DNA from: Zhengitettix transpicula
Taxonomy: Eukaryota; Arthropoda; Insecta; Orthoptera; Tetrigidae
Direction: 5' to 3'
Assembly: GCA_037074705.1 (NCBI GenBank)
Contig: CM073590.1
Location: 119,899,600 to 119,963,599 of the forward strand
Length of the DNA: 64,000 nt
Part shown: one piece after another, positions 22,947 to 34,800 of the stretch
How the letters are laid out: every line of letters begins with the position of its first letter
Numbering within the stretch: the first letter of the stretch is position 1
Position numbers and translations under genes: made by a program
Notes under the pieces: model-generated
Seen by the model: the letters and a program-made list of their open reading frames with translations, nothing else
Database searches by the model: none
Told to the model about the DNA's origin: nothing

Positions 22947-25257
22947 TCTCAAAACAGCAGTAAATTTTTCATTACAGTTACAGGGTCCAAGAAGTGACTA
23001 AAGTCACTCTTCTTATAGCGTTAAATCAGGTTTTTTTTATGTATTCTTCTTGGCGCATATCGATTGATCTGACTATTGTCCAGAATAAGTTCATCTTAGC
23101 TAGTTTTAACAACGACTCTTTTAGACTCGTTTGTATTTTTAAGAGACGCGATAAAAATAAAAGATTCGTAATTGGCGATCAAAGTCACAACAGCAACCCT
23201 TAACATTTTGAAAAAGTCAAGAAGCACAAGTAATAGGATTATCTGAGAAATCTGTTAAGAGATTGTCGATGGCTTGCCTAAGTCAGTAGAAAAGGTTAAA
23301 AACAAACGCTTTTTGTTGCCTTATTTGAATGACTTTCAAATGAGTATGTATGATATATACTATGAACGAAACCATCCGGTACGATGAAAATTAATTGTTC
23401 TTACACTCCATTGAGTTATTTTTCTTAATATGCGTCGCTACTTAAAGTATTTTTTTTTATTTGTTGATTTAAGGTAGCGTCAACCTATAGGTTATTGGCG
23501 ACCCTCTGAAAGTATTTACAAAATTAACTTACAGTAAGTTAGAAAATTTCTAATTTTGAACAACGTTTCAAATAGCTCTAATATTCTGCTCGCGAAACAC
23601 TGAAATTTCTACTCTTGGTTTTACTATTCGTCTGCTTTTATTTCAGTTGTATTTTCTTTTCACTGGAAGTTTCTTCTTTAGAAATGGTGAATTCAAATTA
23701 TAACGGTCTCCAGGTGTCTATTTTTTAAAAAACACCCGTATTTCTGATTTACTGTTGTGAACTAAACGATTGCTCTTCTTTATTAATGTCTCCATTGTTT
23801 GTGCTATTCAACGTTTTTGTTTTTCTTTGCTTCTCCAGTCCTTGGTGAACTTGCCCCCGAACCATAATAACCGTTTCTCTTATTCCACTTATAGAAACCA
23901 ATTTTAATATTAAGCGGAAATTTGTGAATATTTTATGTTGTGTATATGAGGGGAGCCTCGTCCTAATGATTTTCACATCACTGAATATATTGCCTTATTT
24001 ATCTTACAAACTAAGTTACGAAGTGCTACGTATTCAAATGCAAACCATATTAAAATAATCCTGCTTCAATAGACGTTTTCTGACAATAACTGGAAAAACG
24101 AACTGCAAATATTCGAGGAAAGTTCGGTTAAATTACTTAACTTAAAAATTTTAAAGCCTGTCGAGAGACCTTTAGAACAAAGATCTATAGAAGGAAGGAA
24201 AGGTTAAATTTCCCAACGCGGTGACTAAGAATGTCCTCAAGTGGGTTGTCTGAGAGAGGCCGACATTGAGAACTTTTCTGAGAAGGAAAGTTAACCAATG
24301 TGGACATACCGGAATCTCAGAAGAGATTCCTGGAACATTCTGTCATAAAAATGTCGGTCATGGATAAAATTAATAGGTTCAATTACAGTGATTAATCGTT
24401 CAGATGAATATGACTGATAAAAAGAGTGATTTCAATAAATAACAACTTGACAACATGTAAATGTCGTGGCTGTTATTCACGAGATTTTCATCACGTATTA
24501 ATTATCTACTTGGAAAATGATATGAATAAGTGCCCCACATTTATTAAATTTTCTAGCATTAGACAGAAAATTTATTCTAGGGTAATGTATCCAGTTTCAA
24601 AATTGAATATTTTTGCTTTCATGAGTATGTCAAGGTCGGATCTGAGTTATTTGCTAGTAAATACACATTATTGCTGAATTACAATCGGATAGTCTAGGTT
24701 TTAATTTATTTGTAATTTCATAGGCTTGACAACTGGAATTTTTAACAATTTATTAGGATAGTATTTAATTGTAACAAGATTTTAATCATCGATACTTAAC
24801 TGTCTCAATATGACAGAACAAAACATCAGAATATTAAACGCTTTAATTAGTGTGAGAGAAATATGTAAACAATATAGATAGTAATAATTCAATAAAACTG
24901 TTATTTTAATTTGCCGGGAGTAGGACAGTTGGTTCTTAGAGTGACAATGGGGATTAATACTATAAATACTATTTCGTAGTCTTATAGCTTTCATATGGAG
25001 CGGTAAAGACGTTATTTACCAATAATATGACATGATGGCTGTGTGGAGGGCAGGTACTATGTAGTTGCTGGTCCTTTCTCGAGAATTAGATTGGAGCTAT
25101 TGCGTCATCACTGTTTCATTTATATGAGCGGCAAATTAAACCGATTTAATCGGTTACCATCAATTTGAGACTTCCTTGCCGATTCTGAAACTATATATTC
25201 TCTAACCTTACCACCAACCTCAACTGATATCTAGTATAATTCTCCAGTGAAATCACA
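22947..25257. other. Unassigned AT-rich DNA
   Basis: Short frames at 22,994-23,203, 23,749-23,976 (minus), 24,426-24,677 and 24,782-24,994 (minus) show no domain, signal or splice support. No repeats with clear ends seen. Confidence 0.3.
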
Positions 25258-25302
25258 TATATATATGTATATATATATATGTGTGTGTGTAAATATATAT
25301 AT
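25258..25302. repeat. (AT)n/(GT)n microsatellite at an LTR edge
   Basis: Alternating AT then GT dinucleotides ending in ATATATAT directly before TGTAAT, the left end of LTR copy A. Confidence 0.8.
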
Positions 25303-26704
25303 TGTAATAAATAAAAATTATACTAAATAATTTTAATTTAAATTAAATTTGAAACTTTGTCGCACCAAAAAATATAAATATCGACAAATTATAAACTTGC
25401 CTCAAGTTGTTGCCCAAACTTTAATAACAACTTGAAAACTAATTAATTTGCCCACCCTGAAGCACAAAATATAGATGAATTTTTACAGTAATTTAAATTA
25501 AACAGGTCATTAAATTTTTAAACAAAACAATTTATTCATTCAGATTACAATTCAGGAATCCCTATTTTTATTTTGCCACATCAAGATCAAGTTACACAAA
25601 CAATCAATTTACATTTTTTTTAATAAATCAAACTCTATATCTCAGGGTCTTCACTGGGTTGATAAGAAAAACAAACAATACAATTTACAATTTTAAAAAA
25701 AATTGGGATATTTAGTTAAAATAAACGAAATCTGACTAATTACATTTATTTAACATTTACAAAATTTATCATTAAATCGTTACTTACAATTTTATATTTG
25801 GAGTTCGGGAACACACTTCACTCTAAAACGGCCATTCTTTGCATAAAATTACACAGACTTTCACGAACACACTTCACAAAACACATACACTTTATCCCTG
25901 CAATATCCATAGTCCAGACTCAAGACTCCAGACTCCTCGTACGGACTAAAATGTTTCGCCCGCGGCCACCATTCAATTTGGACAGTATTGTCGCCAGCGC
26001 CAAATGTTCAGTTTGTTCGAAATATTCCAGAATGCCCAATAATGTTTCTTTACAAGCTTTCTCTCTCTCAGACGATCATCAATTAAATACTTCCACAAAT
26101 TCCACAAACCAACAGTTAATTAAACTTCAGAATTTCTTGCCCAACTTAGGCCTACGTCGCTCGTCCTCTGGCTTCTCTGAGCTCTGCCTTCCAACTAACT
26201 TCCGCCTTCCTCTAGCTTTGACTTCCCTCTAACTTCCATTCATGTCCTTCTCCCTTGCTCTCTGGCATCCAACTGCTCCTATAAGCTTCCCCTTCTCCAG
26301 AATATTCCCTTTTCCCACGGTTTTAATTTACCACATTCGGATCACCACCGGCTTTCTCACGCTAAGGAGCTACTCAAAATATTGTTAGATAAACATTCCC
26401 TGGTCTTGTAATTGGATGTCAACAAAAACTGCTGTCATCGTTCCTATAGAATCTTTTTCCGACGTCAGTCAGACATTTATCCAAAAACCACCAAAGCCCT
26501 CCAATTATAGTTCTCCCTTTTGTGAACATTTATCCGCTGTCAATCATCATTTTTATACGAGCCACCCAACATCTCCAGTCTGAGTCAGTAAACAGATTTT
26601 AATAATGGCCGGCATCCCCTTCTTGTCTGTGCAGTGCAACAAATATTATAAAATTTACACAAAATAATGGCCTTCTTAATTTGTCTTCTTAACTAGGTAT
26701 TACA
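25303..26704 (-). mobile_element. LTR copy A (antisense) of an ATAT-targeting LTR retrotransposon family
   Basis: It begins TGTAAT and ends ATTACA, with ATAT on each side. Family landmarks are CTCAGGGTCTTCACTGGGTT near 25,640 and ACGAAATCTGAC near 25,727, both shared with copies C, E and G; copy F has weaker versions. The first 150 bp hold decayed primer-binding-site-like blocks (TTTGCCC..CC....GCACAAAA). There is no gag/pol, so it is a solo or near-solo LTR. The 144-codon frame at 25,798-26,232 lies inside it and is probably not a gene. Confidence 0.75.
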
Positions 26705-26718
26705 ATATATATATATAT

Positions 26719-27897
26719 TGTAATGCATTGAGGGAATGCATTGTTTCGGATTAATGGTCTTAGCCGTCACAGGAAAAGCAATGTGTACTTAGGATCAGTA
26801 TGAAGGAGTCAGAGCAAGGCACATGCGCGGGTGGCCTGTCGCAAGATAAATCTGTTTAGGAAAGGCATTGTGTCTGATTAATGGGCTGGACCATCGGCGT
26901 GTTGACTTAGGATCAAGGGGCAGTTGGGCAGGCTGAAGAATTTTAGAACAGCGCACGTGTGAATGCGGGGGGATGAGGATACAAGTGCTAAGTAATTACA
27001 GGTCCTGTCTCGATGTGACAAGACAGAGCGGCTAGATATTTTGCTAGCTAAGGAACAGCAGCTGCAGAATGTAAATCTCAGTAATGGAGAAACTGTCAAC
27101 GAGCAGTTGCAACGTAGTTTTGGAGACAAAAAAAGAGAGAAGGGACGGTCATATATATAAAGAGAAGAAAATATTTTGGAAGTTAGGTGAGCGTGGAGCT
27201 TGGAGGTGAGTGTCAGAGCGGTGGGGGAGCTGTGAGCACCCAGTATGGAGAAAGAATGCAGCCTGCGAGAGAAATAGCAAATTTATGTCAACGATAAACA
27301 TTTTTGATGCAGTAGTTCAATCTGTAGTAATATCAAAATTTGACCACTGTCTTCGATGGTAGGAGACCAGGACACAGCATCCAGCGTCGAGTAGTTTCAC
27401 CACGAGCAAGTGGGATGTTCTTCACCGAGTATGGAGAATCAGCTATAGTCGAACCAATAATATGTGTTAGAGTCAGTGTGTAAACGTCCAGTCTATAAAG
27501 TGTGTGTGTAATGAACGAGCCAAATGTTCCTGAATAATCGTAAGTTTAAATTTATGGTATTAATATGTGTAAACGGAATTAAAAGATACAGTCAGATATC
27601 GTTCTCTTCTTTTTGTTAATAAAATAAACTCTTTTAAATTTAGAATCAATCTGGTAATTCTAAGTTCGTTAATAAGTTTCGTCGATGTCTAGACGATTAA
27701 ATATTTCTGTTCAATTTAAAGATAAATGTTGGGTTCTTTGATTATGTAAGTGTTCTGTCCGTTATCAAACCCAGTAAAGACCCATGAGAGAGATGTATGT
27801 TTTTATTAAATTGTATAATGTTTCAAGAAATGATGAATAAAATTTGTTTGTTGTTTATAAATATTAATCTTTTTATTTTGACGTACGGTTGTTTATT

Positions 27898-27900
<3 letters not shown>
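26719..27900 (+). mobile_element. LTR copy B (sense) with TATA box
   Basis: It runs TGTAATGCATTG ... TTGTTTATTACA between AT repeats. It carries the reverse of the family landmarks (CAGTCAGATATCGTTCTC near 27,589; TATCAAACCCAGTAAAGACC near 27,763). TATATATAAA at 27,152-27,161 is a likely LTR promoter, and AATAAA words lie downstream. It is a near relative of copy E in the opposite direction (GGCATTGTTTC.GATTAATGG at both starts). Only 14 bases of (AT)n separate it from copy A. Confidence 0.75.
27152..27161 (+). promoter_or_regulatory. LTR TATA box (copy B)
   Basis: TATATATAAA in the middle of the LTR; copies D and E have TATATATA and TATATAAG at equivalent places, behind a GGGG. Confidence 0.5.

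Positions 27901-27934
<34 letters not shown>
27901..27934. repeat. (AT)n microsatellite right of LTR B
   Basis: About 17 AT dinucleotides directly after the ATTACA terminus. Confidence 0.9.
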
Positions 27935-27939
<5 letters not shown>

Positions 27940-28805
27940 TCCAACTCCTAAAAAGCTTTTCAGGGATCCTATCAGCCCTTTATCTTATAATATAACCACA
28001 CTCTACGACAGCTGAGTAGTTTAGTGAGCTCCAGTCGCTACAAACTTCCGTCAAAATGTTAGTTAACATATGGTGTTTGTGATAGGCTCTAAAAGTGAAA
28101 ATTACGCGCAAAAACTCCTACAGGCCTAAATGTTCACAAAAACCTTCATACGGCTATATACCGCATCAACTTAAATAAATGTTTCTTCAATTCCAACACT
28201 TTTGTTTACAACAACATCATTCGCAATTAATTAATACATTATCGAAATAAAAAGTATAAAGTCATTGAAATAAAATTAATCAAGTAATGAAGTGGGGGAG
28301 GGCTTATTACAACTATTTTCGGTTCTTCTGTAATTCTGATATTGGATATTATTTTATTGCGTTTCATTCTGCTTTTTTTTTTTTCAATATCCACATTAGA
28401 TTATGTACATTAAATCACGTGATAGTAAAATATCATTTTCCAGGACTATTCTCAACTTGAATAAATTTAAATATACTTAAAAATTAACTTTCATGTGTGT
28501 TCCTATGTAGCATATAGAAAAAGTGCCTCAAACACTAAATTTTAAGTGTAAAACGATATTTGAGCTCGCTGAAAGTTTTCTAGTGCGATATAAAACGCTC
28601 CGTTTGGTAAAAATAGTACTTAAGATATTTTTAGATATAAGTAACGACTATGCTTTCCCTAAATTACACAAAAGACTGGTAAAGTAAAGAAACTCAAGTA
28701 TTGTAAATAAAAAATATTAAAATAATAGTATACTATTATCAGTGATAAAATTGATGAATAAATAATCATAAATGTTTTGTTATTAATGTGGACCAGATCA
28801 CTGCC

Positions 28806-28875
28806 ATGGGTCCTTTCAATTACATCGACGTGTTGTTTCTGTCCCTTACATTGCTGTCGTCGGGACTGGCACAAG
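28806..28875 (+). CDS. Protease exon 1: signal peptide
   Basis: ATG at 28,806 in good context (CTGCCATGG) opens [20 protein letters not shown], a typical secretory leader ending ..LAQ. The donor is CAAG|GTGAGA, phase 1. An upstream out-of-frame ATG lies at 28,786. Any earlier non-coding exon is not visible. Confidence 0.85.
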
Positions 28876-31800
28876 GTGAGAAACATAGTGAAATTTTTAT
28901 TAGTTATTATCGTAAAATAAATGAACACAGTAATTTTAACAGTACAAATTATTATTATATATTTTGTGCTTTATATATAAGCAATTACATATTTTTCATT
29001 TTACTTATTAGGATGATTGAAGAGATTGTGTCGCGGTAGCTTCTTTATATGTAGTAGCTTCGGCAAATAGAAAAGTCATTAGGTTTTCACCGAATTGTTC
29101 TCTTAGGATGATAACACTCAAGTGGTCGACATACAGCAATTGAATGTCTTAAACTAGACTGGTTCATAACTAAAGTAAAACAAATACATGAAAAGGGTTA
29201 ATTCTCTAGTTCACGAAGAAACTCCCAAGAGGCACCTTCTGTTGTCTGGCCTGGATGTATGGAACGTTGCAGTAAGCTACAAATTGGTATTCGACAAGTG
29301 CTCACTTGTATTCAAGTAAGGACGCAGACCTTGTCGGTCCATTTGGAACAACTCGTTTACAAACTACTTAACCACAGAGCTTACGTCATTTCGAAGCCGC
29401 ATAAGTCTTCTACATTGCTAACGACTAAAAATGTCCTCAACTCAAAATATAACCAATACGTTAACATGAAACCGTAAATAAATTTTGTTGCGATTTTAAT
29501 TAACAATTATAGTCAATAATTATTTTATGCCCTGTCTATACTATGATTTTCACTATGACGCCCCACGTTGGGCGCCATTAAGGATAATATAAATAAATAT
29601 TCTAGTGTATGCCTGGGGTTAACATAACTAACTTATTTTCATGACTATTTACACTCGCAACATGGAACACGGGTCACATATAGCCTTGAATATTTAATCT
29701 CATGTTTGCGTGTTTCGAGTTATGTATAAACATATCGAACCCGTAAAATAAATATTATTGTGATTGTCAGTATTTGCAATAAATTAATTCTCTTTAACTC
29801 CCCTCCCCAACTATAATATTGTTTACGACGTATTGATTTGGAACACAAAACTTATGAACAAGACAATTAAAAACGCATTATTAAATATAATGTTGAAAAA
29901 TTATAATGTGTATTGGTAATTAGTGTATTAGAGGGAAATGAACTACTGTTAGAAATGTAATTTTCTCGAGTTTTTTGTCTGAGAGACTCTACACCTTAAA
30001 TAATAAGTGTATTTCATTCCAGAAAGAAGAGCAGAATAAGAAAAAACTTCATTTTCTTCTTTACACATATCAAGTGTACGTGGTTTTACATACTTCAAAA
30101 ATTCAATATCTAACGAGATGTTACATTTTGCACGTATTCTCAAACTAAAAAAAGTCGTTGAATTAAAGTATCAGGATGGAAAAATATCGAACGGATCAGA
30201 AATCGAACCCGAGACCTCCTCTTGCAAAGCTCTTCCAACTGTGCTATCCTTATCGACTTCAGAGGCGGTGGGAAATTCCTCCATTCTTTATTAGACCTGT
30301 CGCAGAATTGTCACTCTTCTTCAAGAGAAAATTCTAAAAGAAAATTTGATCAATTTGCATATAAAAATCGGTTCTTCATTGAGTTCCTAAAATTTAGGCC
30401 GTGTAAGAATTTTTATTTAGTAAAGCTGTAGGCGAACCTGCATCAGGTCTAATGGATGGAGGATTTTCACACCAGATCTGGAGTCGAGAGGGATAGCTCC
30501 GTTGGTAGAGCTTGTGTCCCATACATTATTCAATGTAATTGCAAATCTATGGCTTATGCAAACTTTCAGTCTATTCTTGAATTAAAAATATCGTTATGAA
30601 ACTGTTTTCTTCGATAATTTTTGATAATAAATAAACTATCTCCTAGATAGCTACAACACTTTGGCGTGGACGTTTCAGGATACTTTGAAATTTTTTTCGC
30701 TACAGGCTGCGTCTAGTTTTTTAAATTACTCCTGCACTTGGAAAATCCCGCCGGTAGTAGCGAACGCATAAAATGTAAATTGTCTGCTAACATTGAGCTC
30801 GATTAAACAATTCTCAAACAATTTAACAAAAATCCATAAAATCGAAGGAATCCCACAGTAACATTACTTTTAAAGTAACAATTTTTAAAAAAGTTCAGTA
30901 CAAAAAATAACTAATATATATTTATTAGAGTAACAGGCTACACGAGGGTAATCCACGTGGTGGCAACTCCCCTTTAATAGCATAGGAAGAGTTTTGAAAG
31001 GAAGGGTCGAGGAAAGTAGCCAAGGGTTGAGAAAAAGAAGAAGGTGTAGGCAGGCTATGTATAGGGTAATCCACATAGTGGCAACTCCCCTCTTATAGCA
31101 TATGAAAGGGAGTGAAAGGGGGGATACGGAAAGGTAGAGGAAGGTAGCTAAGGGTTAACTAAAGCCCCCGGGCTATGGTTTAAGGATCCTACCCGGCAAT
31201 TTGCATAAAAGTGATGCAGGGAAAACTCTGGAAAAACCTTAATCAGGTAGGTTGGGCATTTGGTACTTGTCCCACGCCCTTCCGAAAGCGGGAGAGGAGT
31301 TTGTTATGGGGTCGCAGCTACGGGTTGTAAATAAGTTCTATTTTATTTAAGATTTTACTTAAAACAAACTACTTCGTATATATCAGCTATGATTTTAAAA
31401 AATTGAATTTGATGGTTTTAATTTATTCATTACACTTTTTTTTTCAACATTGACAGAAGTATGCCAGACTCCCCGGAATCAGGCAGGCACCTGCATCAGC
31501 ATAAAAAATTGCGAAGAACTGCTGGACATTCTCCGGAACCAGCGTGACAACCCTGAGGCGGTGGCCTTCCTGCAGCAGTCGCAATGCGGCTACAATGACG
31601 GTCCTCTCGTCTGTTGTCCTGCGAACAAGGAACTACCCAAGATTCAGCTTCCGGTGCCACCAAACTGTGGCTACAGCAACGTCACGCATACCAAAGTGGT
31701 GGGTGGCAGCATCGCAGAGAGAGGTGACTATCTCCAAATGATCATCATTGCACGCAAAACCATTGGTCAGACAAAATAATAACGAGACTTATGTTGTTAC

Positions 31801-34800
31801 TTAATGACTATTTACAGTGTTGTGTTGCGCGATTTCTTTGTTCCATCTTAAATTACTTATAAGTTATTACTTGATTTATCCTATCAGTTAAGTGGGTGAG
31901 CAGTTGAACGCTGGCCTGGAAAATAGCGTGATTTGCGCTTTAACCTTTTCAGATCTTAATTATGTACTCATGCAACACTTATAATATGAGTACTTATTCA
32001 TTTTATATTCAGATTTCATGTGCGCTCTTCTTTCCTCAATATTTGGCTAAATGCTGGATATATTTATGTGACTTAACCAGTTCATCTGAGAGAAATACTG
32101 AAGGCATCTGTATCTTTCGGTGTTCATTTCTGACAGCAACCCGCATTCATTCGGCTGTAGACTGCATATATTATAGTACTAGCTGGGTGTCCGGCCTTGT
32201 CCGTGTACTTATTTATATAAACCCGAAAAAGTATTTAATTCTATATTAATCTTTAGTCAAGAAGTGATTAAACCTAAATATAAATGTTCCTAGTTCCGTA
32301 CATACTTTCGACCGATAGTGTATTAATTGAACAACTGTAAAATACCATCGATTTAATGCATCAATCCCAACAAATAAGAAATTTCTTCTTAAATATACTC
32401 CTCGAGTATTGCAGGATATATTTGTCTCTCAGTCTTCAGACATTACGAAAGATTAAATTGATGATATTGTTAACTACATTCACAATGTAAACAACTCTCG
32501 CCATGTTGAAGTCACTATAATGGCACGTAAATAAATTTACATTTTTCGCAAAGATCGTAACGTATTTCGTATTGTTTTTTATTATCATCCGATGGAGTAT
32601 TTCTGGATATAATTACACTTTTTATTCAATAAAAATATTTGTGTTTTACTTCATTACGAAATAAGTTACGATTTTGTTGTTGCACAGTAAAGTCCCTATT
32701 GCGTCTGCTGTGGCGTCATTGTCTCTTGGCGTGCAGTAATTTAACACAAAATGATCATATTTTTTAATTATAATTTTTTCCACCTTTATACTACGGGTTT
32801 CACAACCCCACAGTACCGTTTCTCGTGTTTTGAAGAATATGTGTATCAATTTTTGTTGCAATCTCTCCTCACGTTTAAATCTGTATAGAAATCAACGTAA
32901 ATACATACATGCATACAAATATACATATTTTTTCATTATATAGGTTGCTGAAAGGGATAACATGAGGTATCTCGCGAAACGTGGAAAGTCACTAATGGTA
33001 TGTAAAGACGAAGAAATTTACGTAGGATGCAGAATCCAAGCGGCTAAAAATGCTGTGAAAAACATCAACCTCTCCAAAACCAAGAAAAGCGCAGCTGAGT
33101 CCTAACCTAAGTTTTGCATCTTGCAAAACCTGTACCATTGATTGCATCTTGCACGGGGACAATGAGTTATTGGTCCGTATAAACATCAGAGGCCGGCCTG
33201 CTGTGTTGTAGTGGCCAGCGTCATTGCCTCGCATCACAGAGGTCCCGGGTTCGAATCCCGGCATGGGCATGGGCATGGATGTTTGTGGTCGTCCTGGTCA
33301 ATAAAACTGGGGTTAAGGCTTTGGGAACCTGACCAGGTGTCACTCCTAAATCCAGAATGTGTCATGTAAAATGGCAGCCGTCTCGGTAGGCCAAGGCCCT
33401 TCGGGGCTGTCGAGCCATGGAGGTAGTTAGTTAGTTATAAACATCATAGTCTTTGAACATCGTCTCTATTTCCCTGAATGTGGTCCGTGATCCTCAAAAT
33501 CAATTCGGCACTGAAAGAGGCCCAATTTTCAACAGAGTTGACGTACAAGCGCCTACGTAGCTTCACGAAAAGGAAAGCAATGGAAGTAACATGCAGAAGT
33601 GTGTTTATTTAATGAGGTTCCTACTTTGTAGTCGACCACCAGTAATTGTTCATATAAGGTGAATAAAAAAAATTCCAGCATCAGTCTGGTTTTTGATCAC
33701 CCTGTGTAAATAGTCCTCAACATGATTTATTAAAAATTAGTGTTTCACGCTATAAAGAGAAAACGGGATATATACATTAGTTTTAAAATTTGTTGACAAT
33801 GATGACGTAATTTTGATATATGTAATTTTCAGGGATGGTATTCCATTGTCTTCGTCACTATCAACTTCGCTTAATAAACCCATACGTCTGGTTTATCTGT
33901 CTTGTTTCTGATATCTCTCTGCCCTTTTAGTTTCTCCCGTTTTAAAATAAGATAAAATAGTCAAATACAGACAAAATAAGTCTGGTTGGTTTTTTGTTGG
34001 TTATGTTTTTCGTCATTCTTCCTGTATTTTTTCGTCTCTTATTCATCTTTATTCAGTGATTGGAAAAATACTTATAACAATATATGGAACGGAATAGCGA
34101 GTCGTGTCAAAATTCGAAGCGCAATGGTCCACTGCCCTGTAATTGTAGTGGGGGTAGGCTAGAGCTCAATTGAACGAGAACCTTTGTTACGACAAATTTG
34201 TTGTGTAAAAACTCTTCTGAAAACATGGACACAAGGAAATATAATGTGTTCAGTTCAGGATATGTTATACGTCAATAAAACATCCGTGAGATATAAGAGG
34301 TGATAAGTACAGAGTATGGTAAAAAGAATTTACTGCTATCTGTAAATCCCATTAGTAAGAGTACAATAAATGGCTTTAAGAAATACAGTGCCGTCGATAC
34401 AAGAGGGAGTTCCTACCTGACGACAATACTCCCCTCCATCTTCTCCCTTCTACTGCGCACCTAACACGCCAAGCTAATCCCCGATTATCCCCGTGCATTA
34501 TTTTGCACTTTCTACTAATATATTTTCGACAACATGTTATTAACTGCCTATCGTACAATAAATAGCTGATCCAGCCCTGTAACTTTGACTTAACGACTTC
34601 TTATATAAGGATTTCTATTCTCGCTTCAGATTATTATGGGGTTCTGTGTACATTCTGACGGACTCGAAGTATGTTTCCTGATTATCTTTCCCCTTAACAT
34701 TCAGTGTTCTGATCTGTTTGATCTTGTCTCATTCCCGTCAAACCTTCCCCCTTCAATCAGTTCATAATGTCTTATGTCACCCCATCCTTCCCCTACCGAA

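Noticed and set aside
25798..26232. 144-codon open frame on the + strand, the longest in the window
   Set aside because: It lies entirely inside LTR copy A, has no known domain, and is in the antisense direction of the element.
32175..32225. CTAGCTGGGTGTCCGGCC motif resembling a common arthropod repeat end
   Set aside because: Only one copy in the window and no flanking structure.
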